A stretch of DNA of 64,000 nt from Verrucomicrobiaceae bacterium. Lineage in GTDB: Bacteria > Verrucomicrobiota > Verrucomicrobiia > Verrucomicrobiales > Akkermansiaceae. The stretch lies in the NCBI GenBank assembly GCA_027487435.1, contig JAIYDP010000246.1:62001-126000 (forward strand), written 5' to 3'. This document shows, in pieces, positions 8,571-17,887 of this stretch (its first letter is position 1; the number at the start of each line of letters is the position of its first letter). The notes under the pieces were generated by a model, which was not told where the DNA came from, did no database searches, and saw only the letters and a list, made by a program, of their open reading frames with translations. Position numbers and translations under genes: made by a program.

Positions 8571-11129
8571 ATGAGCAAACGTATCCTCTATTTCTCCAGC
8601 CTCGCTTCCCTATTCGCCGTATGGGTCGTCGGACAAGTTCCGCAACCTACCGTTCCAGGGCAATTGCGACCACCTGTTCCAGGTGTACCAAACACGAAAG
8701 TTCCCGCCGCAGAGAACAAGGAGGCTGGACCCAAAGCCTTTGGCGTTACACCTGACGGCAAGTTGCCCAACTTGCCAGCAGGCCAAGACAACCGCGCCAT
8801 CAATGCACCTAACCCGAACGATGTTTGTACTATTGGTTTGAATTTTGAAAAATGCAATGCCCAAGTTCTCAGCTACCTCTACCGCCAACTCACCGGACGC
8901 CGTGTCGTCATGTCGGCCGAAGTAAAAGACTTAGAACTCTACTTTGTTCAGCCCCCTCCGATCACCTACGGCGAGGCTCTAGAGTTGCTAAAGGCTGCTT
9001 GCCTGATACACGGCTTCGTCTTTTCTCCAGGCGGTGACGGCTGGGATCAACTCAGCGCCGCAGCAAGCTCCGTTAAGCCACCTCTCTCGGGAAACATTCC
9101 CTTCATCACCAATGAAGTTTCTCTTCCCGACTCCAACGTCGTGGTTCGATACGTCATGGCTCTCAAGCACATCAAGCCGGACGAAGCGACACGCGTTTTC
9201 CAAACCGTGCTCGGCGGTGCTTTCAATACCTACGGAACCATCGTCGCTGTGCCAAATGCCGCGTCTCTGGTCATTACCGATAACGTTGCGTTGATCCGCT
9301 TCCTCATCGAACTCCAGAAAAAAATCGATGTCCCTTCCTCCGATATCGAGACCAAATTTCTCAAAGTCCAGTATGGCGATGTCGAAGAACTTTCCGCCAC
9401 ACTCAGCGAACTCTTCACCGCCCAGACCGGAGCGCAAAGCACTGCTGGCACCCAGCGCGTGCAGCAAAACAATATCCCTGTGACACCACAAGGTGGCGGT
9501 ATCATCAATATGCCAAATATGCCCTCTGGTGCTGGCAGTAGCAATGCAGTAGAGGCCCCGCCCGTGCAGATCATTCCGGATCTCCGCACCAACCGCATTT
9601 TCGTCATGGCTCGCCCCATCGATGTGGTGTTTGTCGAAAATCTCGTCAAGCAATTCGATGTTGAATCGGACTCACGCAATTTCATGCGCCGCAAGCTGCG
9701 TTTCCTCCCTGTCGGTGACTTTCTCGACGTAGCTGGCGATGCCCTCACCCGTGCCTTCGGCGGTGCGGCGGAAGGCGGCAGCGCTGGCGGCGGCGGTCGT
9801 GCAGCTACGGCGACTTCTACGGGTCGAGGCGCAAGCTCAAGTCTCGGCGCGGGCACTGGGCGTAGCTCACGCGGCGGCGCAGGCACCAGCCAATTCGGCG
9901 GCGCTGGCGGTGCTAGCGGCGGCGGCTTCGGCGGCAATACTGGCTTCGGCGGCGGCAGCAGCTTCAGCGGTGGTGGTGGCATCGGCACTGGCGGCAGCGG
10001 AGGCCTTAGCGGCGCCGATGGCGACATTCGCCCCGTATCTCTCATCGTCGGGCGCACCCTTCTTGTTGCCGACAAAATCTCCAACTCGATTGTCGTCCAA
10101 GGCCCCCCTAGCGGCGTGGAAATCATCAACAACTTGCTTGATGAAATCGATGTCAAAGCCGACCAGGTGATGATTAGCACCGTATTCGGCCAACTCACTT
10201 TAGGCGACAGAAAAACACTCGGCGCGGATTGGGTAAGATCGCTCAAAGATACAGGAGATGGATCTCTTGGCTTTAACTCAGGCAATGTGCTTCCCACCGG
10301 AAACGGCGTGTTCAATGGCGGCTTAGGCCTTTACGGCACGTTAGGCAATTCGCTTGATTTCTACGTAAGAGCCATCCAAGACAACAGTGATTTCAATGTT
10401 ATCTCGACACCAAGCATCGTTGCAAACAACAATCAAACAGGCCTCATCTCCAGCGGTCAGCAGATTGCTGTGCCTGCCAACAGTTTCAATGGCGGACTCA
10501 ATGGTGGTCAAACCACCAACATCGAATATCGTGATGTTGTGCTCTCTTTGCAGGTGACTCCACTTGTGAACGACGAAAACACGGTCACACTGAACATCGA
10601 ACTTATCAGCCAAGGTGTCGGCAATAACCGATCCATCGGCTCCGGTGATAACGCCTTTGTTGTCCCAGATATTATCCAACGAACGCTTCTGACAACCGTG
10701 ACCGTGCCAAACAACCAAACCGTCGTGCTTGGGGGATTGATCACCAAAGAGTCGAGTGAAAGTGTGAAAGGCATACCTTATCTCAGCCAAATCCCTGGTC
10801 TTGGGCGACTTTTCTCCACGAAAACCACCGATATCAACCGCAACGAATTGCTGATTTTCATACAACCGCAAATCATTCGAGACAAGAATTCCGAAGATCG
10901 TGTCAACACTTGGATGGACAACCGCTACGATATGTCTGATGAGATGCGTCGCTCCATGGACGACACCAGCCTTCTACCACCCCTCGTCGCTCCACCGGTG
11001 GGAAAAAATAGCAACGCATCACCGACTGCTAAACCCGCATCCGTTCCCAGCACGCCAGCGAAAGCCGTCGATACCTCCACCGCACCCAAGGCGCGGCCAA
11101 CGAATGTGACGAGTAATCGATTTCGTTGA
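8571..11129 (+). CDS. gspD: Type II secretion secretin GspD
   Basis: An 852-residue secretin. A signal peptide (1-21) and a Pro-rich linker are followed by N-domains: about 85-160, 188-255 (VVRYVMALKHIKPDEA... repeat) and 258-365 with a Gln/Gly insert. Residues 397-483 are a large Gly/Ser/Ala-rich low-complexity insert inside the next N-domain. The C-terminal secretin beta-barrel spans about 530-772, with the family signature VPNNQTVVLGGLI (712-724) and GIPYLSQIPGLGRLF. It forms the outer membrane channel. A Ser/Pro/Thr tail follows. Length is greater than usual (about 650-750) because of the insert. Its stop overlaps the TTG of the following gene. Confidence 0.95.
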   Translation: MSKRILYFSSLASLFAVWVVGQVPQPTVPGQLRPPVPGVPNTKVPAAENKEAGPKAFGVTPDGKLPNLPAGQDNRAINAPNPNDVCTIGLNFEKCNAQVLSYLYRQLTGRRVVMSAEVKDLELYFVQPPPITYGEALELLKAACLIHGFVFSPGGDGWDQLSAAASSVKPPLSGNIPFITNEVSLPDSNVVVRYVMALKHIKPDEATRVFQTVLGGAFNTYGTIVAVPNAASLVITDNVALIRFLIELQKKIDVPSSDIETKFLKVQYGDVEELSATLSELFTAQTGAQSTAGTQRVQQNNIPVTPQGGGIINMPNMPSGAGSSNAVEAPPVQIIPDLRTNRIFVMARPIDVVFVENLVKQFDVESDSRNFMRRKLRFLPVGDFLDVAGDALTRAFGGAAEGGSAGGGGRAATATSTGRGASSSLGAGTGRSSRGGAGTSQFGGAGGASGGGFGGNTGFGGGSSFSGGGGIGTGGSGGLSGADGDIRPVSLIVGRTLLVADKISNSIVVQGPPSGVEIINNLLDEIDVKADQVMISTVFGQLTLGDRKTLGADWVRSLKDTGDGSLGFNSGNVLPTGNGVFNGGLGLYGTLGNSLDFYVRAIQDNSDFNVISTPSIVANNNQTGLISSGQQIAVPANSFNGGLNGGQTTNIEYRDVVLSLQVTPLVNDENTVTLNIELISQGVGNNRSIGSGDNAFVVPDIIQRTLLTTVTVPNNQTVVLGGLITKESSESVKGIPYLSQIPGLGRLFSTKTTDINRNELLIFIQPQIIRDKNSEDRVNTWMDNRYDMSDEMRRSMDDTSLLPPLVAPPVGKNSNASPTAKPASVPSTPAKAVDTSTAPKARPTNVTSNRFR

Positions 11130-11977
11130 GACAAAATCATCATCGTAAGCCCCCAAAAAGCGTGTTTATACAAATCCTCTTCCCTGTGAAATTCGTTCCA
11201 CACGCTTGGTGTCGTTTGATCGCGATGTTTCTGCTTTTCGCTACGATTGCCGAAGCGCAAACCATCGCTGCTACGAATGGAGCTTTGCAATCGTCGCGTG
11301 CCGTATTCTTTCCCTCATCAGGAGCATTTTTCCCTTTCGCCAGCACGACTGCCGTGGAGTCAAATCGATTCCCTTTATCGCTGACGACCGATTTTGCAAA
11401 ACCCGCCACATCCACAGCTTATAGTGTTTCGGAGATGTATCGCTATCAGTTGCGCTTGCTCGATTCCGACAACAAAGTTGTCATCCTGAGCTCTGGCAAC
11501 AGCTTAATCACCACTGAAGATTTCACCATCAGTTTGACAGATTTAGGTAAAAATGAGAGTCGAACGCAGAGCTTCATGGTTCAGCCGAATGTCGCACTAC
11601 CGATATCGAGTAAGAACCATTCGGTAAGCGTGGTATTGCAGCGTAGAACCTTGGATACCAGCGGCTTCCCTAAGCATGTGTGGGTCGATCAAGGCGCAGC
11701 CGTAATACTCGCTTTGACACAAGAAATTGGCACCCCACAACTGCGGATCAGCTCGGCCAGTGCGACAGAAATGCGACTCTCCTACACCTACGCCACGCCC
11801 TACGGCGCGGAAGTTTATGCGCGTTGGAAATTGCTGGCATCCCCGTCGTTAGAGGCAAACTCGTTTTCAGCCGTCACGGGACTCACTGTCACGGCTGGCC
11901 CAAACAACGAATATAGCTACACCGTCCCGATTTCCCCCACCACGACGCCCAAGCAATTCTTTCGTCTCGGCAACTAA
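11126..11977 (+). CDS. Secreted protein of unknown function at the end of the T2SS operon
   Basis: The frame begins with TTG at 11126, overlapping the gspD stop in the NTGA style of this operon; a GTG at 11186 would give a cleaner signal peptide (MKFVPHAWCRLIAMFLLFATIAEA). The mature protein of about 235 residues looks beta-rich, without cysteines in motifs or catalytic residues I recognise. The last 80 residues (RLSYTYATPYGAEVYARWKL...) resemble a small beta-sandwich. Translational coupling to gspD suggests an accessory part or a substrate of the secretion system. Start choice is uncertain. Confidence 0.55.
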   Translation: MRQNHHRKPPKSVFIQILFPVKFVPHAWCRLIAMFLLFATIAEAQTIAATNGALQSSRAVFFPSSGAFFPFASTTAVESNRFPLSLTTDFAKPATSTAYSVSEMYRYQLRLLDSDNKVVILSSGNSLITTEDFTISLTDLGKNESRTQSFMVQPNVALPISSKNHSVSVVLQRRTLDTSGFPKHVWVDQGAAVILALTQEIGTPQLRISSASATEMRLSYTYATPYGAEVYARWKLLASPSLEANSFSAVTGLTVTAGPNNEYSYTVPISPTTTPKQFFRLGN

Positions 11978-11994
11978 TCATCGAAGCACGTCTC

Positions 11995-13167
11995 TCATGA
12001 TCCAGCTTTTTTGACATCAATGGTCAATACCTTATCGAGTGTCGCGCCTTCAACGTCAGTAGCACGTATGCGAATGCTGCGCGTCGCCCCGTCTTTGTGA
12101 TGCAAGGTCTGCTTGGTTTTCAAGACCGATGTCCGTGTTTCGCCAGAGAGAAAAGAGATGGAAAATGCGCCATTGTGTGTCGAGCCTTCGCCGCCCACTA
12201 AGGCGTAACTGACGACCTCTGCCGGATCGGGATCCAGCACGGCAAGATTCCCGACGATGGTGCCAGCTGGTTGATTTTCACTGACCGTTTTTGCCGTCAA
12301 TCCTACATTGGTCGGCGCTCCATTTTTGGTGTATCCTTCCCAGACGCGCACGTAATCGACATGGTAACGCAGCGGAAATGTCGTCTTCGAGGGATCACCC
12401 CCAGCACCACCAATGGCCAAATTTAACAAAATGTCATGTGGCTGTTTGAAGGGATTCTTCGGCCCATGCTTGGTATCAGGATTGACCAACCACGACTGCG
12501 CGGTGGTGTTGAGCAAGGTGCTATCGATGTAAAGTCGGATATGTTCCTCGTCCCATTGCATGGTCCAAACGTGGTAGCTTTCACGCCACTTTGGATCGAC
12601 CTTGGTAAAGTGCTGATTCACCGAGAATTTCGCCGTGTCCCACACGGAACCGTAGGCTTGCGCATTGCCCTTGACGAGATTGGCAAGAATGATGTCGGGC
12701 TTGTAGTATTCTAAGACATCGCACTCCCCGTTGTGAGGCCAAGTGCCTTGTTTGCCAAGTGTCCAAATTGCAGGCCAAGCTCCCATCACGCTAGGGATTT
12801 TCGCTCGCACTTGCATGCGTCCATATTGAAAATCATACTTCCCCACTGTGCGTAGGCTAGCTGAGGTATATTCGCCAAACTGACGGTTTTCGTTCCACTT
12901 TTTGCTCTTCGCATCGTAGTTGGCATTTTTGACTTTGTCGCGCCGAGCTTCAATGATCAATTCGCCGTTCTCCATCCATGCATTGTTCTGATAGTACTGG
13001 AGCTCTTGATTGCGCTGAAACCCTTGCTCAAACGTCCATTTAGTTGGATCTGGGGAACCTTTGCCCTGAAATTCATCGGCCCATGTGGGAGGCATCTTGT
13101 TTTGCGCCGAAGCCTGAATCAACAAAGAGGAGATGCAGGCGATCGAAACAGCAGTATATTTCGTCAT
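11995..13167 (-). CDS. Exported GH16 beta-glucanase-like enzyme with C-terminal cadherin-like domain
   Basis: The 390-residue protein has a signal peptide (to about 21), a GH16 catalytic domain (about 28-276) and a C-terminal cadherin-like beta-sandwich (about 280-388, VSENQPAGTIVG..., ALVGGEG). The GH16 active site is visible as GECDVLE with Glu148, Asp150 and Glu153, the ExDxxE form typical of laminarinases, preceded by PAIWTLG and WPHNGE. Such enzymes cleave beta-1,3-glucans such as laminarin with retention of configuration. The exact glucan cannot be told from the sequence. It converges with the T2SS operon and could be one of its cargoes, though that is speculation. Confidence 0.88.
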   Translation of the reverse strand: MTKYTAVSIACISSLLIQASAQNKMPPTWADEFQGKGSPDPTKWTFEQGFQRNQELQYYQNNAWMENGELIIEARRDKVKNANYDAKSKKWNENRQFGEYTSASLRTVGKYDFQYGRMQVRAKIPSVMGAWPAIWTLGKQGTWPHNGECDVLEYYKPDIILANLVKGNAQAYGSVWDTAKFSVNQHFTKVDPKWRESYHVWTMQWDEEHIRLYIDSTLLNTTAQSWLVNPDTKHGPKNPFKQPHDILLNLAIGGAGGDPSKTTFPLRYHVDYVRVWEGYTKNGAPTNVGLTAKTVSENQPAGTIVGNLAVLDPDPAEVVSYALVGGEGSTHNGAFSISFLSGETRTSVLKTKQTLHHKDGATRSIRIRATDVEGATLDKVLTIDVKKAGS

Positions 13168-13284
13168 GCCAAGAGTATCTCTTATGATCTGCGAGTTAGC
13201 AAAGTGAATTGCTGATTTTTCATGCTACTTTCAACTGTGGAAAAATAAAATTTGCAGCTCTAGGAATTCGTGCGAAAGTGCCGC

Positions 13285-13794
13285 ATGAACGCACTACGTT
13301 TTCTTGCCCCTGCCGCTGCCGCCATTGGTCTTACCATTCCTGGATTAGCCGAACCTCTTGCCATAGGGTCAGACATTCCCCAAGTGACATGCACCGGCCA
13401 CAATGGCACAGAAGTGAAACTCGGTGACGCAACCAAAGGATGGGTGATGGTCTATTTTTATCCTAAGGCCGATACTCCAGGCTGCACCAAGCAAGCATGC
13501 AGCTTGCGCGACTCCTTCGCCGTGCTCACAGAGAAAAACGTTACTGTGTATGGTGTCAGTCTCGATGACGTAGCGGCACAAAAAGCATTTGCAGAGAAAT
13601 ACAAACTCCCTTTCACCTTGCTAGCAGACAAAGAAGGCAAAGTTGCTGATGCATTCAAAGTTCCACACATTGCAGGCTTTGCCAAACGCCAAGCATTTCT
13701 TTTCAAAGAAGGCAAGCTCGCTTGGCTTGATCTCAGTGCTTCCACAGAGCAACAAGCCGCGGATATTCTAGCGTTCCTCGCAAAGCAGTCGTAA
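13285..13794 (+). CDS. Exported peroxiredoxin (BCP/PrxQ type)
   Basis: The ATG at 13285 gives a 169-residue protein with a Sec signal peptide (to about 22, PGLAEP). The thioredoxin-like domain carries the PrxQ motif YPKADTPGCTKQAC: Cys67 is the peroxidatic residue in TPGCT and Cys72, five residues on, is the resolving one, as in atypical two-cysteine BCP enzymes. It would reduce peroxides in the periplasm using a thiol donor not encoded nearby. Most BCPs are cytoplasmic, so the signal peptide is worth noting. A GTG at 13270 would add five residues and spoil the signal peptide. Confidence 0.88.
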   Translation: MNALRFLAPAAAAIGLTIPGLAEPLAIGSDIPQVTCTGHNGTEVKLGDATKGWVMVYFYPKADTPGCTKQACSLRDSFAVLTEKNVTVYGVSLDDVAAQKAFAEKYKLPFTLLADKEGKVADAFKVPHIAGFAKRQAFLFKEGKLAWLDLSASTEQQAADILAFLAKQS

Positions 13795-13815
13795 AGCGAC
13801 TCGATTGCGGCACTG

Positions 13816-14952
13816 CTAACGGATTTCCACCGTTGTGCCTGGGGAAATGAAATTCGGAAGGCGAATCACGTCCCAGTTAGCCAAGCGGATGCAGCCCGCC
13901 GACATAGCACGCCCGATGGTTTCAGGATCAGCTGTTCCATGAAGGCCTATACCGCTTTTGCTGAGTCCGCACCACAGCACCCCCACTGGACTGTTCGGTC
14001 CGGGAGGCAGGTCAAAAATTTTCTTCGGATCCTTGCTGCGAACGCCTTTTTCGAGCTGCAACTTATCGTAGCGCCATGAGGGAAACTCGACCTGATTTCG
14101 CACCTCCCATGTCCCGTAGTGAATGAACTTTGGTTGTCCGGGAGTGATGGGAAATGTGGCAAGCAATGAGCGATTTGCTTTGGGTCTCGCAATCGCCGCA
14201 TTCGGATCCTGATCGACCACTAAGGCCACCAACGATGCGGCAAAGATTCGCAGTTGATTGCGCTTGGTGTCCACCACAACGTGGCGCGCGGCATTACTCT
14301 CATCCTTGGGAAATTTTACACCAGTAATCGATTCGACCAAAAATGGTGAAACATTGGGAACTTTGATCACAGCATCGGCGGCGAGATTTTTCGGAAATTT
14401 CGGTCCGTTGATTTCACTGAGAAAATCGATATCGGTGTGATAGCGCTCGCTCATGAACTCCGCGATACTTCGGTAAGCCAGTATTTTTTTTGCCTTTGCT
14501 TGTTCGATTCGATCATAGGAAAGTTCGGGATTGACCCATTTTTTTAGAATGTCGGGCACTTTCACCTCAACGATAGGAATCGGCACGCTACGCCGCGCTT
14601 CCACCAATGCAGCATTCCAGTCATCGATCGGATGCCCATGCACTTCATTCCATGCCTTGACCGCCTGCTCAGTGAAAAGGCCCGGTTTACCATCGATCAC
14701 ACCTGGCCCAAAGTTCTGCTGATCAAGGAAAATTTGCAAACGAATCGCATCATCGCCCGTCGGTTTACCAAGCGTCGCGACATTCGTTTCGAGAGGCTTG
14801 TCGAGCGGCACAGACTCTGGATCCAGCTTAGGACGAACCAAAACAGCTTCGCTGGGCGCGGGCTTATTTGGTTTCACCCGAATCGCCTGCGCACCAAGAA
14901 AATGCGGCATGATGAACATACCAAAAAATATCAAAAAAGCGGGGGACTTCAT
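13816..14952 (-). CDS. L,D-transpeptidase (YkuD family) with peptidoglycan-binding-like N-terminal region
   Basis: The 378-residue protein starts at ATG 14952 with a signal peptide (LIFFGMFIMPHFLGAQA). A region at about 60-100 (IRLQIFLDQQNFGPGVIDGKPG, FTEQAVKAW) looks like a PG_binding_1 helix bundle. The C-terminal YkuD domain holds GLHGT with His338 and SAGCIRL with catalytic Cys354, followed by GTTVEI. Such enzymes crosslink or remodel peptidoglycan stem peptides. A frame continuing upstream to 15060 has no reason to be translated. It converges on the peroxiredoxin gene with only 21 bases between. Confidence 0.9.
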   Translation of the reverse strand: MKSPAFLIFFGMFIMPHFLGAQAIRVKPNKPAPSEAVLVRPKLDPESVPLDKPLETNVATLGKPTGDDAIRLQIFLDQQNFGPGVIDGKPGLFTEQAVKAWNEVHGHPIDDWNAALVEARRSVPIPIVEVKVPDILKKWVNPELSYDRIEQAKAKKILAYRSIAEFMSERYHTDIDFLSEINGPKFPKNLAADAVIKVPNVSPFLVESITGVKFPKDESNAARHVVVDTKRNQLRIFAASLVALVVDQDPNAAIARPKANRSLLATFPITPGQPKFIHYGTWEVRNQVEFPSWRYDKLQLEKGVRSKDPKKIFDLPPGPNSPVGVLWCGLSKSGIGLHGTADPETIGRAMSAGCIRLANWDVIRLPNFISPGTTVEIR

Positions 14953-15070
14953 AAAGAATCTAAGTAACGAAAGATACGCAATTTTTTTTGCGCGGATTTC
15001 ATAGAAGAACGCTTGCCATACGTCAAGCAGACAGCATTTTTTCTCGATGAAAAAAAACATTGCCGACTCA

Positions 15071-15676
15071 TCATTTCACCAATGATTTCAAAGATCGGCG
15101 ATCAATCTCGCGCAGTAATTTCAGCATCATGTCTTCTTCTGCGCCGTCTTTGCCCGTAAGCTTAATCATCACCTCATCATCCAATGGCATGCTTATTTCG
15201 CAGTTGTCGCCAGGCAAAACTTTGATCAAGACTTTCTCGCCAGCTGCGCTTTTCACCTTGTAGCCCTGCGCTTTTGCAATGGCATCATTGGCAAACATTC
15301 CGCGAAGTAATGGGATATAGGAAGAACCATAGAACACTTCTAGCTGTACTTCTTCTTGTCCTTTTTTGGCTTTATAGAGCTTTTTGACCGCCTTACCGCC
15401 GCCGAGATAAGCTGGCAGGTCTTCGACTTTCATTTCCTCCGCTTTCCAATCGGCAGGAGCATCAGGCAAAACTTTCCCGACTTGGGTGCTTTGTTCTTTT
15501 TCTAACAGGGCTTTGGCTTTCGTTAAAAAAGTAAGTGCCTCGCTAACGTCTCCGCTGCGATAGCGCATCACGGACTCCTTCATCTCTTTTTCAAATGCAG
15601 ATGGACTGTCCGCCGCAAATCCTTGAGCGGCAAACAAGCTCGTTATCCCGACAATCATTGTCCATTGTTGATTCAT
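15071..15676 (-). CDS. Secreted protein of unknown function
   Basis: A 201-residue protein with a signal peptide (ITSLFAAQGFAADS, cleavage near 22). The mature part has a helical N-terminal stretch and then a single alpha/beta domain (LPAYLGGGKAVKKLYKAKKGQEEVQLEVFYGSSYIPLLRGMF). I recognise no family. The shape suggests a small periplasmic protein. It lies divergent from proS and 118 bases upstream of the transpeptidase gene on the same strand, so the two may be cotranscribed. Confidence 0.65.
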   Translation of the reverse strand: MNQQWTMIVGITSLFAAQGFAADSPSAFEKEMKESVMRYRSGDVSEALTFLTKAKALLEKEQSTQVGKVLPDAPADWKAEEMKVEDLPAYLGGGKAVKKLYKAKKGQEEVQLEVFYGSSYIPLLRGMFANDAIAKAQGYKVKSAAGEKVLIKVLPGDNCEISMPLDDEVMIKLTGKDGAEEDMMLKLLREIDRRSLKSLVK

Positions 15677-15792
15677 ACTAAGACTCTTAATTCAATCTAC
15701 AGGGCCTAGCAAGGAACATTTCCCGTTTTGCGTGAAAAAATGAAAAAAGCCGTGATTTTTTGACGTGCCTGTGGAACTGTGGCTCTGTTCTT

Positions 15793-17322
15793 ATGTCCGA
15801 CACGAAATCAGCCATCTCTCCGACCCGCAGCGAAAACTTTCCCGAATGGTACCAACAAGTCATCAAAGGTGCCGATCTAGCAGAAAACTCCGAAACCCGC
15901 GGTTGCATGGTGATCAAACCTTGGGGTTATGGCATTTGGGAACTGATTCAGCAGCAACTCGACCGTAGATTCAAAGCCACGGGGCATCAAAATGCCTACT
16001 TTCCATTGCTGATTCCCTTATCCTATTTGGAAAAAGAAGCCGAACACGCCGAAGGCTTTGCCACCGAGTGCGCTGTGGTAACCCATCATCGCCTCGAAAC
16101 GGTGAAGGATCCAGAAACTGGCAAAACCCGCATGATTCCTGCGGGGAAGTTGGATGAACCCTACGTCATTCGCCCCACGTCCGAAACCATCATCGGCGCA
16201 GCTTTTGCTCGATGGATCAATTCTTACCGCGACCTGCCTCTGCTGATCAATCAGTGGGCCAATGTCATGCGCTGGGAAATGCGGCCTCGTATGTTCCTCC
16301 GCACCGCCGAGTTTCTTTGGCAAGAAGGGCATACCGCGCACGAAACGAAAGATGAAGCCGTCGCCGAAACCCGCCTGATGCATCGGGAATACGAAGCATT
16401 TCTGCGCGACCATCTTGCGATTCCTGTCATCCCTGGCGAAAAGACCGAAAACGAACGCTTCCCTGGTGCCGAGATGACACTCACGGTCGAGGCCATGGTT
16501 CAGGATAAAAAAGCCATCCAAGCTGGAACATCGCACTACCTAGCACAAAATTTTTCTCGCGCCCAAGACATCAAATTCACCGGTCGCGATGGATCCATTC
16601 AGCACGTTCACACCACTTCTTGGGGAGTGTCCACTCGCATGATTGGAACTTTGATCATGGCTCATTCAGACGATGACGGTCTCGTGCTTCCTCCTCGGGT
16701 TGCTACCCAGCAAATCGTTATCATTCCTGTCACCCCAAAAGAAGACACCAAACAAGCAGTGATCGATTCCTGCCAAGCTCTCGCCACTCTGCTCCGCAAC
16801 CAAAGTTTCCACGGCGATCCTCTGCGGGTTATCGTCGATACCCGGGACATCAACGGCGGCACGAAAAAATGGGACTGGGTCAAGAAAGGTGTGCCCATCC
16901 GTATTGAGATCGGTCCACGTGACATCGAGTCACGAAAAGTCGCTCTCTCTCGCCGTGATCAAGCAACCTCAGAAAAGTCTTTCATCGAGAAAGAAGAATT
17001 TCTCCGCGATGCCGTAGAAATCCTTGTGAGCATCCACCAAAACTTGCTTGATCGAGCGACGACTCTTCGTGACAATCACATTCGCGTATGCACAAGCATC
17101 GAGGAATTTCATGCCCATTGGTCGAACGAAAGTCCTGCATGGTTGCTGACTCCATGGGCTGGATCTCCAGAAGAAGAAGAACTTCTCGCCAAACAGCACA
17201 AAATCACCATCCGCTGCATTCCACTTGCCGATGCACCCCTGCCGTCGCTTCCCGACCAAAGCCGCTGCATACTGACAGGCAAGCAAGTCACTCAGGCAGC
17301 ACTGTGGGCCAGAAGCTATTAA
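15793..17322 (+). CDS. proS: Prolyl-tRNA synthetase, eukaryotic/archaeal-type (ProS type 3)
   Basis: The 509-residue protein has class II synthetase motifs in order: motif 1 near GCMVIKPWGYGIWE, the proline-binding RPTSE segment, motif 2 RPRMFLRTAEFLWQEGHTAH, and motif 3 HTTSWGVSTRMIG, then an anticodon-binding domain and a C-terminal zinc-domain-like region. It lacks the editing insert of the long bacterial form, so it is the short type 3 enzyme found in archaea, eukaryotes and a minority of bacteria. It charges tRNA-Pro. The ATG at 15793 gives the usual N-terminus; an upstream ATG in frame adds only an unlikely 11 residues. Confidence 0.95.
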   Translation: MSDTKSAISPTRSENFPEWYQQVIKGADLAENSETRGCMVIKPWGYGIWELIQQQLDRRFKATGHQNAYFPLLIPLSYLEKEAEHAEGFATECAVVTHHRLETVKDPETGKTRMIPAGKLDEPYVIRPTSETIIGAAFARWINSYRDLPLLINQWANVMRWEMRPRMFLRTAEFLWQEGHTAHETKDEAVAETRLMHREYEAFLRDHLAIPVIPGEKTENERFPGAEMTLTVEAMVQDKKAIQAGTSHYLAQNFSRAQDIKFTGRDGSIQHVHTTSWGVSTRMIGTLIMAHSDDDGLVLPPRVATQQIVIIPVTPKEDTKQAVIDSCQALATLLRNQSFHGDPLRVIVDTRDINGGTKKWDWVKKGVPIRIEIGPRDIESRKVALSRRDQATSEKSFIEKEEFLRDAVEILVSIHQNLLDRATTLRDNHIRVCTSIEEFHAHWSNESPAWLLTPWAGSPEEEELLAKQHKITIRCIPLADAPLPSLPDQSRCILTGKQVTQAALWARSY

Positions 17323-17353
17323 TTTTTTACTCACCGCTCCCCTCGCTACCTCA

Positions 17354-17677
17354 ATGACGACTCGCTTCGCCCAATTTCGCAATGGCTTCCTTATCATCTT
17401 TTCTTTGATGCTGGTACTTGGTGGACTGTTCATGGCCATGCACATTCCAGGGAAAGTCGGGCATCTTGTTTCGACATTTGTATTACGTATCACCACACCC
17501 ATCATCCTGGAAATCAGCTTCGGCACTCTAGGTATCATCATCGTGGTTGCTCTAGCCTTTTACAATTCCCGGCGCGAAGATGAATATGTAGAAATGGAAA
17601 TCCCTCAAAATCCTGAAAATAGCGATACGCTAGATTCTTCTTCGCCATCGAGCCAGTCGTCCGAAACGCTACGGTAA
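17354..17677 (+). CDS. Small membrane protein of unknown function
   Basis: A 107-residue protein with two predicted membrane helices (about 10-32 and 48-70) and an acidic, Ser-rich tail. It follows proS by 31 bases on the same strand and may be read through from it. No family recognised. Confidence 0.6.
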   Translation: MTTRFAQFRNGFLIIFSLMLVLGGLFMAMHIPGKVGHLVSTFVLRITTPIILEISFGTLGIIIVVALAFYNSRREDEYVEMEIPQNPENSDTLDSSSPSSQSSETLR

Positions 17678-17887
17678 TACTGCCTCTGTTTTGAGCTTTT
17701 TTCACAGTTCCACAGGTGGGATGGTTGGCCGCTCCATTCTCTGCTTGTTTGCATTGATTTCTCGTGGGGGGAATAAGTTACCATTGCATTGCCTACGCAC
17801 GTCGCACGTTGCGAATTATCGCGCTCACAAACCATTGATTATTGACTTGCCGCTCAACCGAAAAACCACCATCTTTTGCCCCACTCT
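17678..17887. other. Intergenic region upstream of the sugar block
   Basis: A 210-base spacer before the first gene of the sugar-metabolism block. It should contain the promoter of that block, but I find no convincing promoter pair, operator or riboswitch-like fold. Confidence 0.3.

Noticed and set aside
9739-10170. Ala-rich open frame inside gspD
   Set aside because: It is the shifted reading of the Gly-rich insert of the secretin; low complexity explains it.
9230-10315. 361-codon Pro-rich open frame on the minus strand
   Set aside because: It is the complement of the Gly-rich part of gspD, with no motif or ribosome binding site.
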